DNA of 64,000 nt from Fulvivirga imtechensis AK7. Its GTDB lineage: Bacteria; Bacteroidota; Bacteroidia; Cytophagales; Cyclobacteriaceae. The DNA lies in NCBI RefSeq assembly GCF_000331535.1, contig NZ_AMZN01000009.1:1-64000 (forward strand), written 5' to 3'. Shown here piece after piece: positions 53,971-62,694 of the stretch (positions are counted from its first letter, which is position 1; each line of letters starts with the position of its first letter). A model generated the notes under the pieces. That model was not told where the DNA came from and searched no databases. It was given only the letters and a program-made list of their open reading frames with translations. The position numbers were made by a program, and so were the translations under genes.

Positions 53971-54738
53971 ATGGAAGCATTACAACACACAGAACCCGTT
54001 AAAAATCATTGCATAAAAATGTACGAGTTAGATCAGAACAAAGTGTATAAGGTGGACAGCATACCCAATTCATACGTACTAAAAAAGCACCCGAATGCAT
54101 TGCTAAATGACATTTCATTTAACTCACCATACATCGTAAAATACTACAAGATCATCTACGATATCAATACCGAACATATTTACACGGTAATGGAGAAGGT
54201 AAAGGGCGCTTCAATGGATCAACTGCTACAGCATGGCTGCCCTTCTTATGATGTTATCAAAAACATGATATTTAAGATATTAAAAGGCTTTGAAGTGATC
54301 CACCAGGCTGATGTCCTTCACCGTGATGTTTGCATGAAGAATATTTTTGTAGAATTCTCCTTCCCTACCTTCACTCCAAAGGTCTCAGGCTTTAACATCT
54401 TCGAGCCTTATCACCTGGATAACAGGATCAATACCAGTGACGCTGCTTACCTGGCGCCTGAGGTATGGAACTATTCGGATTACAACGTAAAGTCAGAGAT
54501 ATGGGCCATCGGTATGCTGGTCTATAATATGCTGGATGCTAAATTTAAATTTTCGGCAAGTGCTAAGCACTACAAAGATGCGTTGATAGAGCTGCCCCGG
54601 TGCTTTAGAAATTTCACCCGGGTAGCTTTGGCAGAAAATCCTGCAGACCGGCCAAACTCCATATCAGAACTGGTCGGTATTCTTTATGAGGATCTGGATG
54701 AAGCCGATAAGATTTCGTTTAGGAATCTGGCGGAGTAG
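53971..54738 (+). CDS. Kinase-like protein lacking the DFG aspartate
   Basis: A 255-residue eukaryotic-type protein kinase fold. The catalytic loop HRDVCMKN is at residues 117-124 with Asp119 and Asn124 in the canonical spacing; APEVW is at 162-166; EIWAIGMLVYNML is in the F-helix region. The glycine-rich loop is poorly formed, Lys38/Lys39 are the only candidates for the ATP lysine, and the metal-binding DFG is replaced by SGF (139-141). It is therefore either a pseudokinase or a divergent kinase that does not use the usual Mg2+ site. It lies between two small HTH genes and before the RiPP cluster. Confidence 0.75.
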   Translation: MEALQHTEPVKNHCIKMYELDQNKVYKVDSIPNSYVLKKHPNALLNDISFNSPYIVKYYKIIYDINTEHIYTVMEKVKGASMDQLLQHGCPSYDVIKNMIFKILKGFEVIHQADVLHRDVCMKNIFVEFSFPTFTPKVSGFNIFEPYHLDNRINTSDAAYLAPEVWNYSDYNVKSEIWAIGMLVYNMLDAKFKFSASAKHYKDALIELPRCFRNFTRVALAENPADRPNSISELVGILYEDLDEADKISFRNLAE

Positions 54739-54964
54739 TGTTATTAGCAGATTTTCCTTTTTTTCGGAGGCTATTTTTAGGTATTTTTCGAGATTGAAGT
54801 CAGGTAATTTTATTTATCCTTCAAATTAATCTACAACTTATCTAAGTGATTTAGCATGGGAATCACTTTTTGGTGTCTCATCGGTCAGAATAGTTATAGC
54901 CTAACAACTGCTACTCCTATAGCATCCGCTAGCACTCTTTATAAAAGGAATTTTTTAATAAAAA

Positions 54965-54995
54965 TGTTTACCTAATACTAAAGCTGTCACTACTC
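54965..54995 (+). promoter_or_regulatory. Shared TGTTTAC-N16-CACTA motif, site 3 (HTH gene 2)
   Basis: TGTTTAC 54965-54971, then exactly 16 bases, then CACTACTC (54988-54995); the first five bases of the right half match the other sites. It lies 33 bases before the ATG at 55021. The 282 bases between the kinase-like gene and this HTH gene hold no other signal. Confidence 0.65.
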
Positions 54996-55020
54996 TTTAA
55001 GACCTAACACCTTTTGCATT

Positions 55021-55218
55021 ATGAAATATTCCGAGTATTCGAATGTTTTAGATAGGATTATCTTCTTAGCAGAACGAAAAATGACCGGCACACCAAATGA
55101 GCTCTCTCAAAAATTGAATGTTTCACCAAGTACGATTAAGAGGATGATCCGGACTCTAAAGGATAAAAACATTCCAATTACCTACTGTCGCTACGAAAAT
55201 TCATATATAATACAATAA
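55021..55218 (+). CDS. Small HTH protein 2
   Basis: A 65-residue protein, nearly all HTH domain (LDRIIFLAERKMTGTPNELS, then QKLNVSPSTIKRMIRTLKDK). It is paralogous to the protein at 53590 but without its C-terminal extension. It sits 137 bases before the graspetide-type precursor gene, likely in the same transcript, and may regulate it. Confidence 0.75.
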   Translation: MKYSEYSNVLDRIIFLAERKMTGTPNELSQKLNVSPSTIKRMIRTLKDKNIPITYCRYENSYIIQ

Positions 55219-55354
55219 ATTATTTGAATATTATTTTCAAAGATCATGATTTGATCTTATTGCATATTAATATTGTATAAAGTTATGGCGCCATATTAGG
55301 CGGAAACCGAAAAGCCTCAAATAGAGTAGGTAACAATACAGATAAATCATTATT

Positions 55355-55543
55355 ATGAAAAAGTCCTTAAAAAAATTTGAATCTGAGACTTTAGGAAAGT
55401 CTATTTTGTTTAACACCATGTGTAAAAAAATTCTGGGAGGAAGTACAACTTCAAATGGCCACTCCACATCATCAACAGGATCGGACTGCGATGATGCAAC
55501 AAGTGATCAGGATGTCGATGTGAAAACTCCAGAGATGTATTAG
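55355..55543 (+). CDS. RiPP precursor peptide, grasp-with-spasm type
   Basis: A 62-residue peptide with a leader of about 29 residues ending KKILGG, then a core that starts STTSNGHSTSSTGSD and continues with an Asp-rich block (CDDATSDQDVDVK). The Ser/Thr donors followed by acidic acceptors are the composition expected for omega-ester (graspetide) cross-linking by an ATP-grasp enzyme. The gene is 37 bases upstream of that ATP-grasp gene. A GGGGGC/GCCCCC hairpin lies between them, which would lower maturase expression relative to precursor. The leader cleavage site after GG is inferred. Confidence 0.75.
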   Translation: MKKSLKKFESETLGKSILFNTMCKKILGGSTTSNGHSTSSTGSDCDDATSDQDVDVKTPEMY

Positions 55544-55550
55544 TTGTATA

Positions 55551-55566
55551 GGGGGCATTTGCCCCC
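55551..55566 (+). terminator. Attenuator hairpin after the graspetide-type precursor
   Basis: GGGGGC-ATTT-GCCCCC, followed by TTACG without a T run. It is a short, very stable stem between precursor and maturase genes, suited to partial termination or mRNA protection. Confidence 0.65.
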
Positions 55567-55580
55567 TTACGCAAGAAGAC

Positions 55581-56558
55581 ATGATTGTTATTTATAGTAT
55601 ATCTACTGACGGAACCACCACAGAAGTTATCAATTGGTTAAAGTCAAAAACTAAAATTCCCGTTTTAAGGATCAATACAGATTTAAACAACGTAGCCTTT
55701 GTCCGCTATGATGAACAAGAAAGGGAATTTTTAATATCAAAAAACAACAAAGTTTTTAACTTATTTGACGCTAAAAGTTTTTGGTACAGAAAAGGTGGAC
55801 ACCTTTATTTAACTGAAATCAACACTGAGATCAAACCGTATGATGGATTATATGCAGGTTTACTGTCAAAATTAAAATCGGAACAGGTTTCTCTGAACCA
55901 TTTTATTAAGAGATTCTTGGAGAGAGCATCAACAATAAGCTTGGGATCCGCCTTCAATGCTAGTCCTAACAAATTAAATGTTTTAGATATAGCAAAAGAT
56001 CACGGATTAGCAACCCCCATTACCTTTATTATTGACAATAAAAACGATCTTAGGACTAAGATAAGCCAGTATGGTGAATTAATAACGAAAGCAATATCCG
56101 ATGGTATCTACCTATTTAATCGAGATTATTCTTTCTATTCTTACACAGAACTCGTAAACGAAAACGTCATAAAATCTTTACCGGACAAGTTCTTTCCCTC
56201 TTTATTTCAAGTCAAAATCAAGAAGAAATTTGAAGTTCGTACATTTTTAATTAACAGAGAATTCTATTCTATGGCAATATTCTCACAAAGAAACCGCCAA
56301 ACAGAAATTGATTTTAGGAAATATGATGGAAAGAAACCGAACCGATGTATACCTTTTGTACTACCGAATCACATCAAAGCAAAATTGCTCAAAGTGGCCG
56401 GTGAACTTAAATTAAATACGGGATCGGTTGATCTCATTGTTGACTCACATGATCAATTCATATTTTTAGAAATCAATCCCGTAGGTCAATTTTCAATGGT
56501 TTCTTATCCATGTAATTATTATTTAGAAGAAAAAGTTGCCGATTATTTAATACCCTGA
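55581..56558 (+). CDS. gwsG: ATP-grasp peptide maturase (grasp-with-spasm system, GwsG-like)
   Basis: A 325-residue ATP-grasp ligase of the MvdD-like group. The metal-binding site FLEINPVGQF holds Glu297 and Asn299, and the family's N-terminal segment includes KSFWYRKGGHLYL. Such enzymes activate Asp/Glu side chains with ATP and join them to Ser/Thr hydroxyls or Lys amines of a precursor peptide. The downstream SPASM-domain protein identifies it as the ATP-grasp member of the system annotated as grasp-with-spasm. AT-rich codon use compared with the rest of the window suggests a recent acquisition. Confidence 0.88.
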   Translation: MIVIYSISTDGTTTEVINWLKSKTKIPVLRINTDLNNVAFVRYDEQEREFLISKNNKVFNLFDAKSFWYRKGGHLYLTEINTEIKPYDGLYAGLLSKLKSEQVSLNHFIKRFLERASTISLGSAFNASPNKLNVLDIAKDHGLATPITFIIDNKNDLRTKISQYGELITKAISDGIYLFNRDYSFYSYTELVNENVIKSLPDKFFPSLFQVKIKKKFEVRTFLINREFYSMAIFSQRNRQTEIDFRKYDGKKPNRCIPFVLPNHIKAKLLKVAGELKLNTGSVDLIVDSHDQFIFLEINPVGQFSMVSYPCNYYLEEKVADYLIP

Positions 56559-56563
56559 TTGAA

Positions 56564-56770
56564 ATGCAAAAAGAAAATAAAGTTCGAATATCAGATAAAG
56601 ACAAGAAATCACTACCTGTATTCTGCTATTCTATATACTTCAACGAAATGATTTCTCGCGAAATCGAAAATAAACTTTTCACCTATGGACAAAATAGCGA
56701 AAGCATATACGGCAGATATAGTGCCACAAGACCAATTTCTAAAATCATCAAAATGGAGAACCTAAAATGA
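56564..56770 (+). CDS. Small protein between ATP-grasp and SPASM genes
   Basis: A 68-residue protein, unrecognised. It is charged at the N-terminus (MQKENKVRISDKDKKSLPVF) and ends ISKIIKMENLK; the middle has FCYSIYFNEMISREIENK. It starts five bases after the ATP-grasp stop, and its stop overlaps the SPASM gene's ATG by four bases, so it is translated as part of the operon. It could be an accessory or leader-recognition factor, or a second substrate peptide; Ser/Tyr/Arg richness in SIYGRYSATRP does not decide. Confidence 0.6.
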   Translation: MQKENKVRISDKDKKSLPVFCYSIYFNEMISREIENKLFTYGQNSESIYGRYSATRPISKIIKMENLK

Positions 56771-57891
56771 ACTATAAACTCTCTGATCAATACCTACTTT
56801 TATTTACTGATTGTTTACTGACTAAAGGAGTTGTAAACGCAACAATATGTGATACTACAAGAGGAACAATAGATATAATCCCTGCAGCATATTATGAACT
56901 TTTAGAAGAATTGAAAGTTTATCCACTTTCACATGTTTATGATAAATACAATGAAGGTACTCATGAGCATATTACTGATTTTATTAGATTTTTATTAAAA
57001 AAAGAGTATGCAATTTTACTAAATGACAAAAAATTTTTCCCGGAAATAAAACGGGAATGGCGGTCTCCAGAAAAAATTAATAATGCAATAATCGATATCA
57101 ATTCTCTCAGGCTCGATTTTAGGAGTATAATTGAACAGCTAGATGATCTAAATTGTCAGGTCATACAATTGCGAATATATAGTAACCTATATTCACTTGA
57201 TGAATTATCAATGATCATTAATTTAATGAGAGATACTTCAATAAAAGGCGTAGAAATATTAATTAAGTATGCACCGGAGTATCAGGAGAAAGATTATATC
57301 CTTTTTTTTGAAAGTCATATATTAATTTCCTCACTTCATATACATTCTGCGCCCATTGATAAGACTGTTGGCATTGATTTTGGATATAAGGGCAAGTCTA
57401 AAACAGCTTTGGCTTCAATTAAAACCAAAATCTATTTTATCAAGGAGCAAATTGTAGATTCGACAAAATGTGGAGAAATAAAAAAAAGTTACTTTTGCTT
57501 AAACAGTGTAAGCGACATTATGCATAACTCATGCTACAATAGTTGTCTGAACAAGAAAATTGCTATAGATGTCAATGGAGAAATAAAAAACTGTCCTTCA
57601 ATGACCAAAAGCTTTGGAAATATCAACAAAGATACATTACAGGAGGTTTACAGTCAATCGACATTTAAAGAGTTATGGAACGTAACCAAGGACCAAATTG
57701 ATGGTTGTAAGGTATGTGAGTTTCGTTTGGTATGTTCAGACTGTCGTGCGTTTTTAGAAAACCCACAAAATAAGCATTCAAAACCTCTAAAGTGTGGTTA
57801 TGATCCGTATACTGGAAAATGGCATGAATGGACATCCGACCACCTGATAAAACGTAGAGCAATGCAATACTATCAATTGAAACAACAATGA
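56767..57891 (+). CDS. gwsS: SPASM-domain peptide maturase without a radical SAM motif (GwsS-like)
   Basis: A 374-residue protein. The C-terminal third has the cysteine pattern of a SPASM domain: Cys256, Cys260, Cys276, Cys314, Cys317, Cys323, Cys326 and Cys343 (CYNSC, NGEIKNCPSMT, CKVCEFRLVCSDCRAF). The N-terminal part has no CxxxCxxC radical-SAM cluster, which fits the GwsS family. It probably binds Fe-S clusters and works with the ATP-grasp partner on the precursor peptide; the reaction is unknown. A stretch of this gene is duplicated at 59013-59072. Confidence 0.88.
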   Translation: MNYKLSDQYLLLFTDCLLTKGVVNATICDTTRGTIDIIPAAYYELLEELKVYPLSHVYDKYNEGTHEHITDFIRFLLKKEYAILLNDKKFFPEIKREWRSPEKINNAIIDINSLRLDFRSIIEQLDDLNCQVIQLRIYSNLYSLDELSMIINLMRDTSIKGVEILIKYAPEYQEKDYILFFESHILISSLHIHSAPIDKTVGIDFGYKGKSKTALASIKTKIYFIKEQIVDSTKCGEIKKSYFCLNSVSDIMHNSCYNSCLNKKIAIDVNGEIKNCPSMTKSFGNINKDTLQEVYSQSTFKELWNVTKDQIDGCKVCEFRLVCSDCRAFLENPQNKHSKPLKCGYDPYTGKWHEWTSDHLIKRRAMQYYQLKQQ

Positions 57892-58607
57892 AAAGGCATT
57901 TTTACGTCATCTATGTATTATTAGCTTCATGTACTATGACTACCAACAACGAAGGATTTCAATGGAATTATGAAGCCAAGATTGAGAATAAAAACAACAG
58001 GGAAGACTCTACCAAATGGGATCTTGAGAACTTTGAAATAGATCGGAAAGCCAAAGATCAGCCAGGAGTCTTTCCATATCCAAGATATGATTTGGTAGCA
58101 CCTAATAGCTTTAATGGGTTGGGATATGGGGGAGAATTTTCAGGCATCAATCTTAATAATAAAACCTTTGTTTACAACTACTATTATGTTAATAAAAATG
58201 TTGTGAATGAAAAGTTTATTGATGGATTAGAACATGATGTCTTCTTTACTATAGTCGTCTCCACTGATTTCGTGGATGAGCGTAACTATAGTCACATTTC
58301 TGCCGACCTAAGCTCCAGAAATCACCCCAACTACCTTGCACAGGGATTCATTAAAACGTCAAATAACATCATTCAATATTCTGCTTTTATAACGGGCGAC
58401 AGAGATTCTTATGCAATCATTAACTCTAATTTATTTGATCTTTCGTTGGGGCGATTGATTCTGATAGTTCCCCAAAAAGATCGATCCCTTCGCACAAAAC
58501 AACTTACACTTCCTCTTCTAAGCAAAGACGACCTGGATGGCTACATTCAGTCTCTATTAATGGAGAAGGATGTAATAATGTTATATCAAAATGGCAATGC
58601 AATTTAA
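57888..58607 (+). CDS. Lipoprotein of the RiPP operon, unknown
   Basis: A 239-residue protein overlapping the SPASM gene by four bases. The N-terminal signal has a lipobox (LLASC at residues 11-15). The mature part is soluble and rich in Asn/Asp/Tyr and predicted beta (FVYNYYYVNKNVVNEKFIDG). No known family is recognised. The position, fourth after precursor, ATP-grasp and SPASM, suggests an export or immunity role in the periplasm, but this is inference. Confidence 0.7.
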   Translation: MKRHFYVIYVLLASCTMTTNNEGFQWNYEAKIENKNNREDSTKWDLENFEIDRKAKDQPGVFPYPRYDLVAPNSFNGLGYGGEFSGINLNNKTFVYNYYYVNKNVVNEKFIDGLEHDVFFTIVVSTDFVDERNYSHISADLSSRNHPNYLAQGFIKTSNNIIQYSAFITGDRDSYAIINSNLFDLSLGRLILIVPQKDRSLRTKQLTLPLLSKDDLDGYIQSLLMEKDVIMLYQNGNAI

Positions 58608-59152
58608 AAACGATGTGCGAAATTCCTTCATTCATTTACCGCCCTCAAGATTACTTGGCACAGAATCTAACTTACAGCAAAGTAGGCGAATCATTTGACA
58701 AGATCATGTAAAGAATAAAGCGAAATTTAACAATAGCACTGGCTTTTCTAATAGCTTATGCACTATTTCACAACTGGGACGCTATTAAACAGATATTATA
58801 TCAATGAATGATGAACTATTAAGATAAAATGACATAAGCACATTTCTAGGGAAATCGGTCACAATGGCTGTGGTCCTAATGGGGTTGGTAATTGTGACGA
58901 CAGGAAAATACCTTTAAGGTGTATAAAAACAGCAATCAGCAACAATTTTATTATATTTTGTAGGGATGAATCTGCTCCCTCTATATCTTTATTCATTGAT
59001 CTCATTTCCTGGTGGAGAAATAAAAAACTGTCCTTCAATGACCAAAAACTTTGGAAATATCAACAAGGATACTCCTAGTTTGATCTTGGATTTTTCAATT
59101 TATTTGGGATTGGCGAAATATCGAGCTAGAAATGAAAATTTAAAGCAGCTAT
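58608..59152. pseudogene. Degraded RiPP-gene remnants
   Basis: 545 bases without an intact gene. Positions 59013-59072 match 57576-57635 of the SPASM gene in 58 of 60 bases. A fragment at 58852-58900 reads EIGHNGCGPNGVGNC without a start codon and may be a lost peptide or enzyme end. A start-less stretch at 58712-58807 reads as a small basic plus hydrophobic peptide (RNLTIALAFLIAYALFHNWD). All three suggest a decayed second copy of the cluster. Confidence 0.6.
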
Positions 59153-62100
59153 ATGCCTAGGCGAGTATTTTTTATGCTATTTTCAACACTATGGAGTTTA
59201 TACTTTTCTACTCTTCAAGCAGAGCGTTTAGATAGTTTATTTCAAAGTGCTCTGCTCAACTATAACAATGGGCATTATGATTCCTGCATCTCCATTCTAG
59301 AACCCCAGTTGCCGACTATTAAGGATAATAATCGAAAAATTAGTTTTCTAAATCTGCTTGGTAAATGTTATAAAAGAAGCTTCTTATTAGAAGAAGCGCG
59401 TAAATACTTTCAGAAAGCTATTCAATTAAATGAATCCACCAATAATTCCTATTATGTAGAAAGTATTCTAGGTATGGGTGACACCTACGCGCTGGAACAT
59501 AAGCTTGACTCCACATTATACTATACCCAATTGATAGCTGAAGCTAACGCCAATACAAATAAATATAAAGGTCATTATTTATTTAATTTAGGCAAATCTT
59601 ACCTATCCACCAACAGTGCAAGAGCAGAAGACCTGTTTGTTTCCGCATTAAAATCATTTGATCCACGTGATGACGAAATTTTAATTTTATATGTATGGTT
59701 GGCTGATATGTTAATCGAAGAAAATAGAATCGATGAAGGATATTCCTATATTAGAGAGGCACTTTTAATTCAAGAAAAATTTTACCCTGCCAATAAGATT
59801 CTTCTGGCGTACATTCATCTTGAAATCGGCTTCTATTACCATGCAAAGGGAGATCTAAAAGATGCAATTAAGAGTTACAAAGATACTGAGACAAGGTTTT
59901 TAAGGAATGATAGCACTATAGCTGGTCAATATTATCTAAGTGAAGTTAACCGCCTAATGAACCTTTCCTATGAATTGCTCGGAGACTACGACAATGCTCT
60001 TAGATGTGGTATGAAAAATTTGGTTTTAAAAGAAAAGCTCTCACTTACCAACAAATACAAAATTAGTGAGGCTCTTTTGGGTCTAGCCAAGATATACTAT
60101 CATATAGGTATATCTTCAAAAGCTTTGACTTTAATTGAACAAGCTATCCCCTTTTTCATCGAATCTAAATCTCAAATTTACCTCGCGCAATGTTTTCTTA
60201 TTAAGGGAGCCATATACTTTGAGTCCAGGCACTTTGAAGAGTCAATAATTCAATATGAGTTGGCCAACAGCGCGATTGCTAATTCTAATATTTTAACTAG
60301 TGTGCCATTTATAGTTAATTTCAATAAATCTATGTCTCTTCTCCATATGAGCAAAACATACGAAGCTAAACTTCTATTGGACCAAACCATAACTGACTAT
60401 ACCGAAATTTATGGTGAACGTATTCAACTCGCCAGCTATCTGATGCTACAAGGTTTAATTTTTCAGAAGTTGAAAACATATGATTCAGCAGATTATTCAT
60501 ACAAAAAAGCATTAAAATTATTTACAGACAACAAAATATCTGAGCATCGATCTTTGACATGGATTTTAAACATTTATTTATCATTTCTAATAGATCATCA
60601 CAGCCTGCAAGATGTAGAATATCTCTTAAAAAGAGCATTCAAAAGTAATGCGAGCAATTACGACCTGCAATCGATAGCAACCTTAGACGTAGAAAATTCA
60701 CGTAATGTGTACGAAAGCATTACTACATGCTATTTAGCAGCAAAGTATTTCCAAAAAACCTACCAGTACACAAAAGATAAGAGATACCTTTTAAAATCTA
60801 TAGAGTTAATAACTTCAATTGTTAACTTAATTGAAAATAAAAAAAAATCATACCAGTACCGAATTAGCGATAAATTGTTTAGGGAAAGATTTCATAATAA
60901 AATATATATCCAAGCTATCAGTGTTATCTATGATATAGTCACTTTAGAAAATAACTCCAACTATCTATCTAACGCATTTATGTTCATAGGCAAAGGGAAA
61001 TCCTCCGTTTTGCTGGAAAATTTGAATGAAAATATCGCTTTGGAATTCAGATCGATACCAGACAGTACAAGAATCCAAGAGTCAAGTTTAATAAGTCAGC
61101 TTCTTTATTTGAAAACCTCAATAAAAAACCTTGGCGAGAAAGCCAATGAACTTTCTCAATTAAACTCGTTTAAAACTGAATTAATTGCTGCTGAAATAAA
61201 ATACGACAGCCTCATCACCCACCTCGAACAAAACTACCCCGAATACTACAACCTCAAATACAACTTCGATGTTCTCTCCATCAAAGACGTGCAGCAAAAG
61301 CTAAAAACCAATGAAGCCCTGATCGAATACTTCAATGGAGAAAATCAAACCTATGCCTTCACCATCACCAAAGACACTGCTCACTTTCAAACATTACCTA
61401 TGGTTGAAGAGGCAGGGATAGAAGGATTTAGAGCTGCACTTAATCCGGATTTTATTAACAAAGAGCCTGGTGAGGTTTTTACTGAATATACTGAATCGGC
61501 TTATCATCTTCATCAAAAAATTCTGGCTCCCTTGTTGGAAAATATTGATAACACCAAAATCAATACGCTAAAGATCATCCCTGATGGACTTTTGAGCCTG
61601 GTCCCATTTGAAACGCTGATCACAGCTCCTCACCAGGGAGCAGTTGGCGACTACAAATCGCTGTCTTACCTGATGAAGCAGTTCAATATCAGCTATGGCT
61701 ACTCCGCCACCTCCCTATTCAAAATGAGCGAAATGAAAAAAGAGGACATGGGTAGCAATGTACTGGCATTTGCACCAACTACATCGCTGTCATCAGAAAC
61801 TGCGAGTCTCAACCCACTCCGATGGAACCAAAGCGAAATTGATGACATCACACAGTTCTTTAACACCGATACGGCTGCAGGATTACTTGCTACAGAATCT
61901 AGCTTTAAGGAAAAAATACAGCAATACCCTATCGCGCACCTGGCCATGCATGCAGTGGTGAACAATGAAGACCCCATGTACTCCAAACTCCTTTTTGCTC
62001 CTCCTCAGGATACGCTGGAAGACGGCATGCTGCACACTTTCGAGTTGTACAACATGCGTCTGAATACACAAATGGTGGTACTCAGCGCCTGCAACACCGG

Positions 62101-62491
62101 CTATGGAAAGCTCCAGAAGGGTGAAGGTGTGATGAGCCTTTCAAGAGCTTTTGCCTATGCAGGATGTCCGTCAATCGTCATGAGCCACTGGTCGGTGGAT
62201 GATAAAGCTACTGCTACGCTGATGAAATATTTCTACCAGCACCTGGCTGAGGGAGAAGACAAAGACGTAGCCCTCAAAAATGCCAAGCTGGATTTTTTGA
62301 ATAACAGCTCTCCACTTTACCACCACCCCTATTTTTGGAACAATTTTGTGGTGCTGGGGGATGTGAAGCCGGTGAGGAAAACGGACCATGTCACATATTG
62401 GATATTGGCTATATTCGTAGGCTTGGTCTTGGTAGTTTTCGCCTACTATGCCCTGCTAAAGCATCGTGGAAGAATAGGGATTTTAAAGTAA
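59153..62491 (+). CDS. TPR-CHAT domain protein (caspase-like peptidase fold)
   Basis: An 1112-residue protein with a signal-like N-terminus, a long helical TPR region (about residues 25-560), a coiled linker and a C-terminal CHAT domain (about 750-1065). The expected catalytic dyad is His933 (HLAMHAV) and Cys980 (LSACNTGYG). A transmembrane helix (about 1082-1102) follows the CHAT domain. CHAT proteins are caspase-like proteases, often next to sigma factors and TPR genes in Cytophagales. Base composition changes near 61200: the 5' part is very AT-rich, the CHAT part resembles the rest of the chromosome, so the gene is mosaic. Confidence 0.88.
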   Translation: MPRRVFFMLFSTLWSLYFSTLQAERLDSLFQSALLNYNNGHYDSCISILEPQLPTIKDNNRKISFLNLLGKCYKRSFLLEEARKYFQKAIQLNESTNNSYYVESILGMGDTYALEHKLDSTLYYTQLIAEANANTNKYKGHYLFNLGKSYLSTNSARAEDLFVSALKSFDPRDDEILILYVWLADMLIEENRIDEGYSYIREALLIQEKFYPANKILLAYIHLEIGFYYHAKGDLKDAIKSYKDTETRFLRNDSTIAGQYYLSEVNRLMNLSYELLGDYDNALRCGMKNLVLKEKLSLTNKYKISEALLGLAKIYYHIGISSKALTLIEQAIPFFIESKSQIYLAQCFLIKGAIYFESRHFEESIIQYELANSAIANSNILTSVPFIVNFNKSMSLLHMSKTYEAKLLLDQTITDYTEIYGERIQLASYLMLQGLIFQKLKTYDSADYSYKKALKLFTDNKISEHRSLTWILNIYLSFLIDHHSLQDVEYLLKRAFKSNASNYDLQSIATLDVENSRNVYESITTCYLAAKYFQKTYQYTKDKRYLLKSIELITSIVNLIENKKKSYQYRISDKLFRERFHNKIYIQAISVIYDIVTLENNSNYLSNAFMFIGKGKSSVLLENLNENIALEFRSIPDSTRIQESSLISQLLYLKTSIKNLGEKANELSQLNSFKTELIAAEIKYDSLITHLEQNYPEYYNLKYNFDVLSIKDVQQKLKTNEALIEYFNGENQTYAFTITKDTAHFQTLPMVEEAGIEGFRAALNPDFINKEPGEVFTEYTESAYHLHQKILAPLLENIDNTKINTLKIIPDGLLSLVPFETLITAPHQGAVGDYKSLSYLMKQFNISYGYSATSLFKMSEMKKEDMGSNVLAFAPTTSLSSETASLNPLRWNQSEIDDITQFFNTDTAAGLLATESSFKEKIQQYPIAHLAMHAVVNNEDPMYSKLLFAPPQDTLEDGMLHTFELYNMRLNTQMVVLSACNTGYGKLQKGEGVMSLSRAFAYAGCPSIVMSHWSVDDKATATLMKYFYQHLAEGEDKDVALKNAKLDFLNNSSPLYHHPYFWNNFVVLGDVKPVRKTDHVTYWILAIFVGLVLVVFAYYALLKHRGRIGILK

Positions 62492-62694
62492 CGCATGTTA
62501 TTAGCAGCCAAAATTCAGAATGGAAATAAACCATTCATTATTACAATATAGCTCATACCTATTCGGCCTTTTGAAAAAGTCGGTTCATGATCCATTAATT
62601 AATGTAAAATGTTGAACGTTTACTTGCCCCACATAATCACATAATCTCGCATAGCAATACTTGCTTCATGGTTTAATCCTTTGAATTATACAGA

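Noticed and set aside
58852-58900. Possible lanthipeptide-like core (GHNGCGPNGVGNC)
   Set aside because: No start codon or leader in frame; kept only as a remnant within the degraded region.
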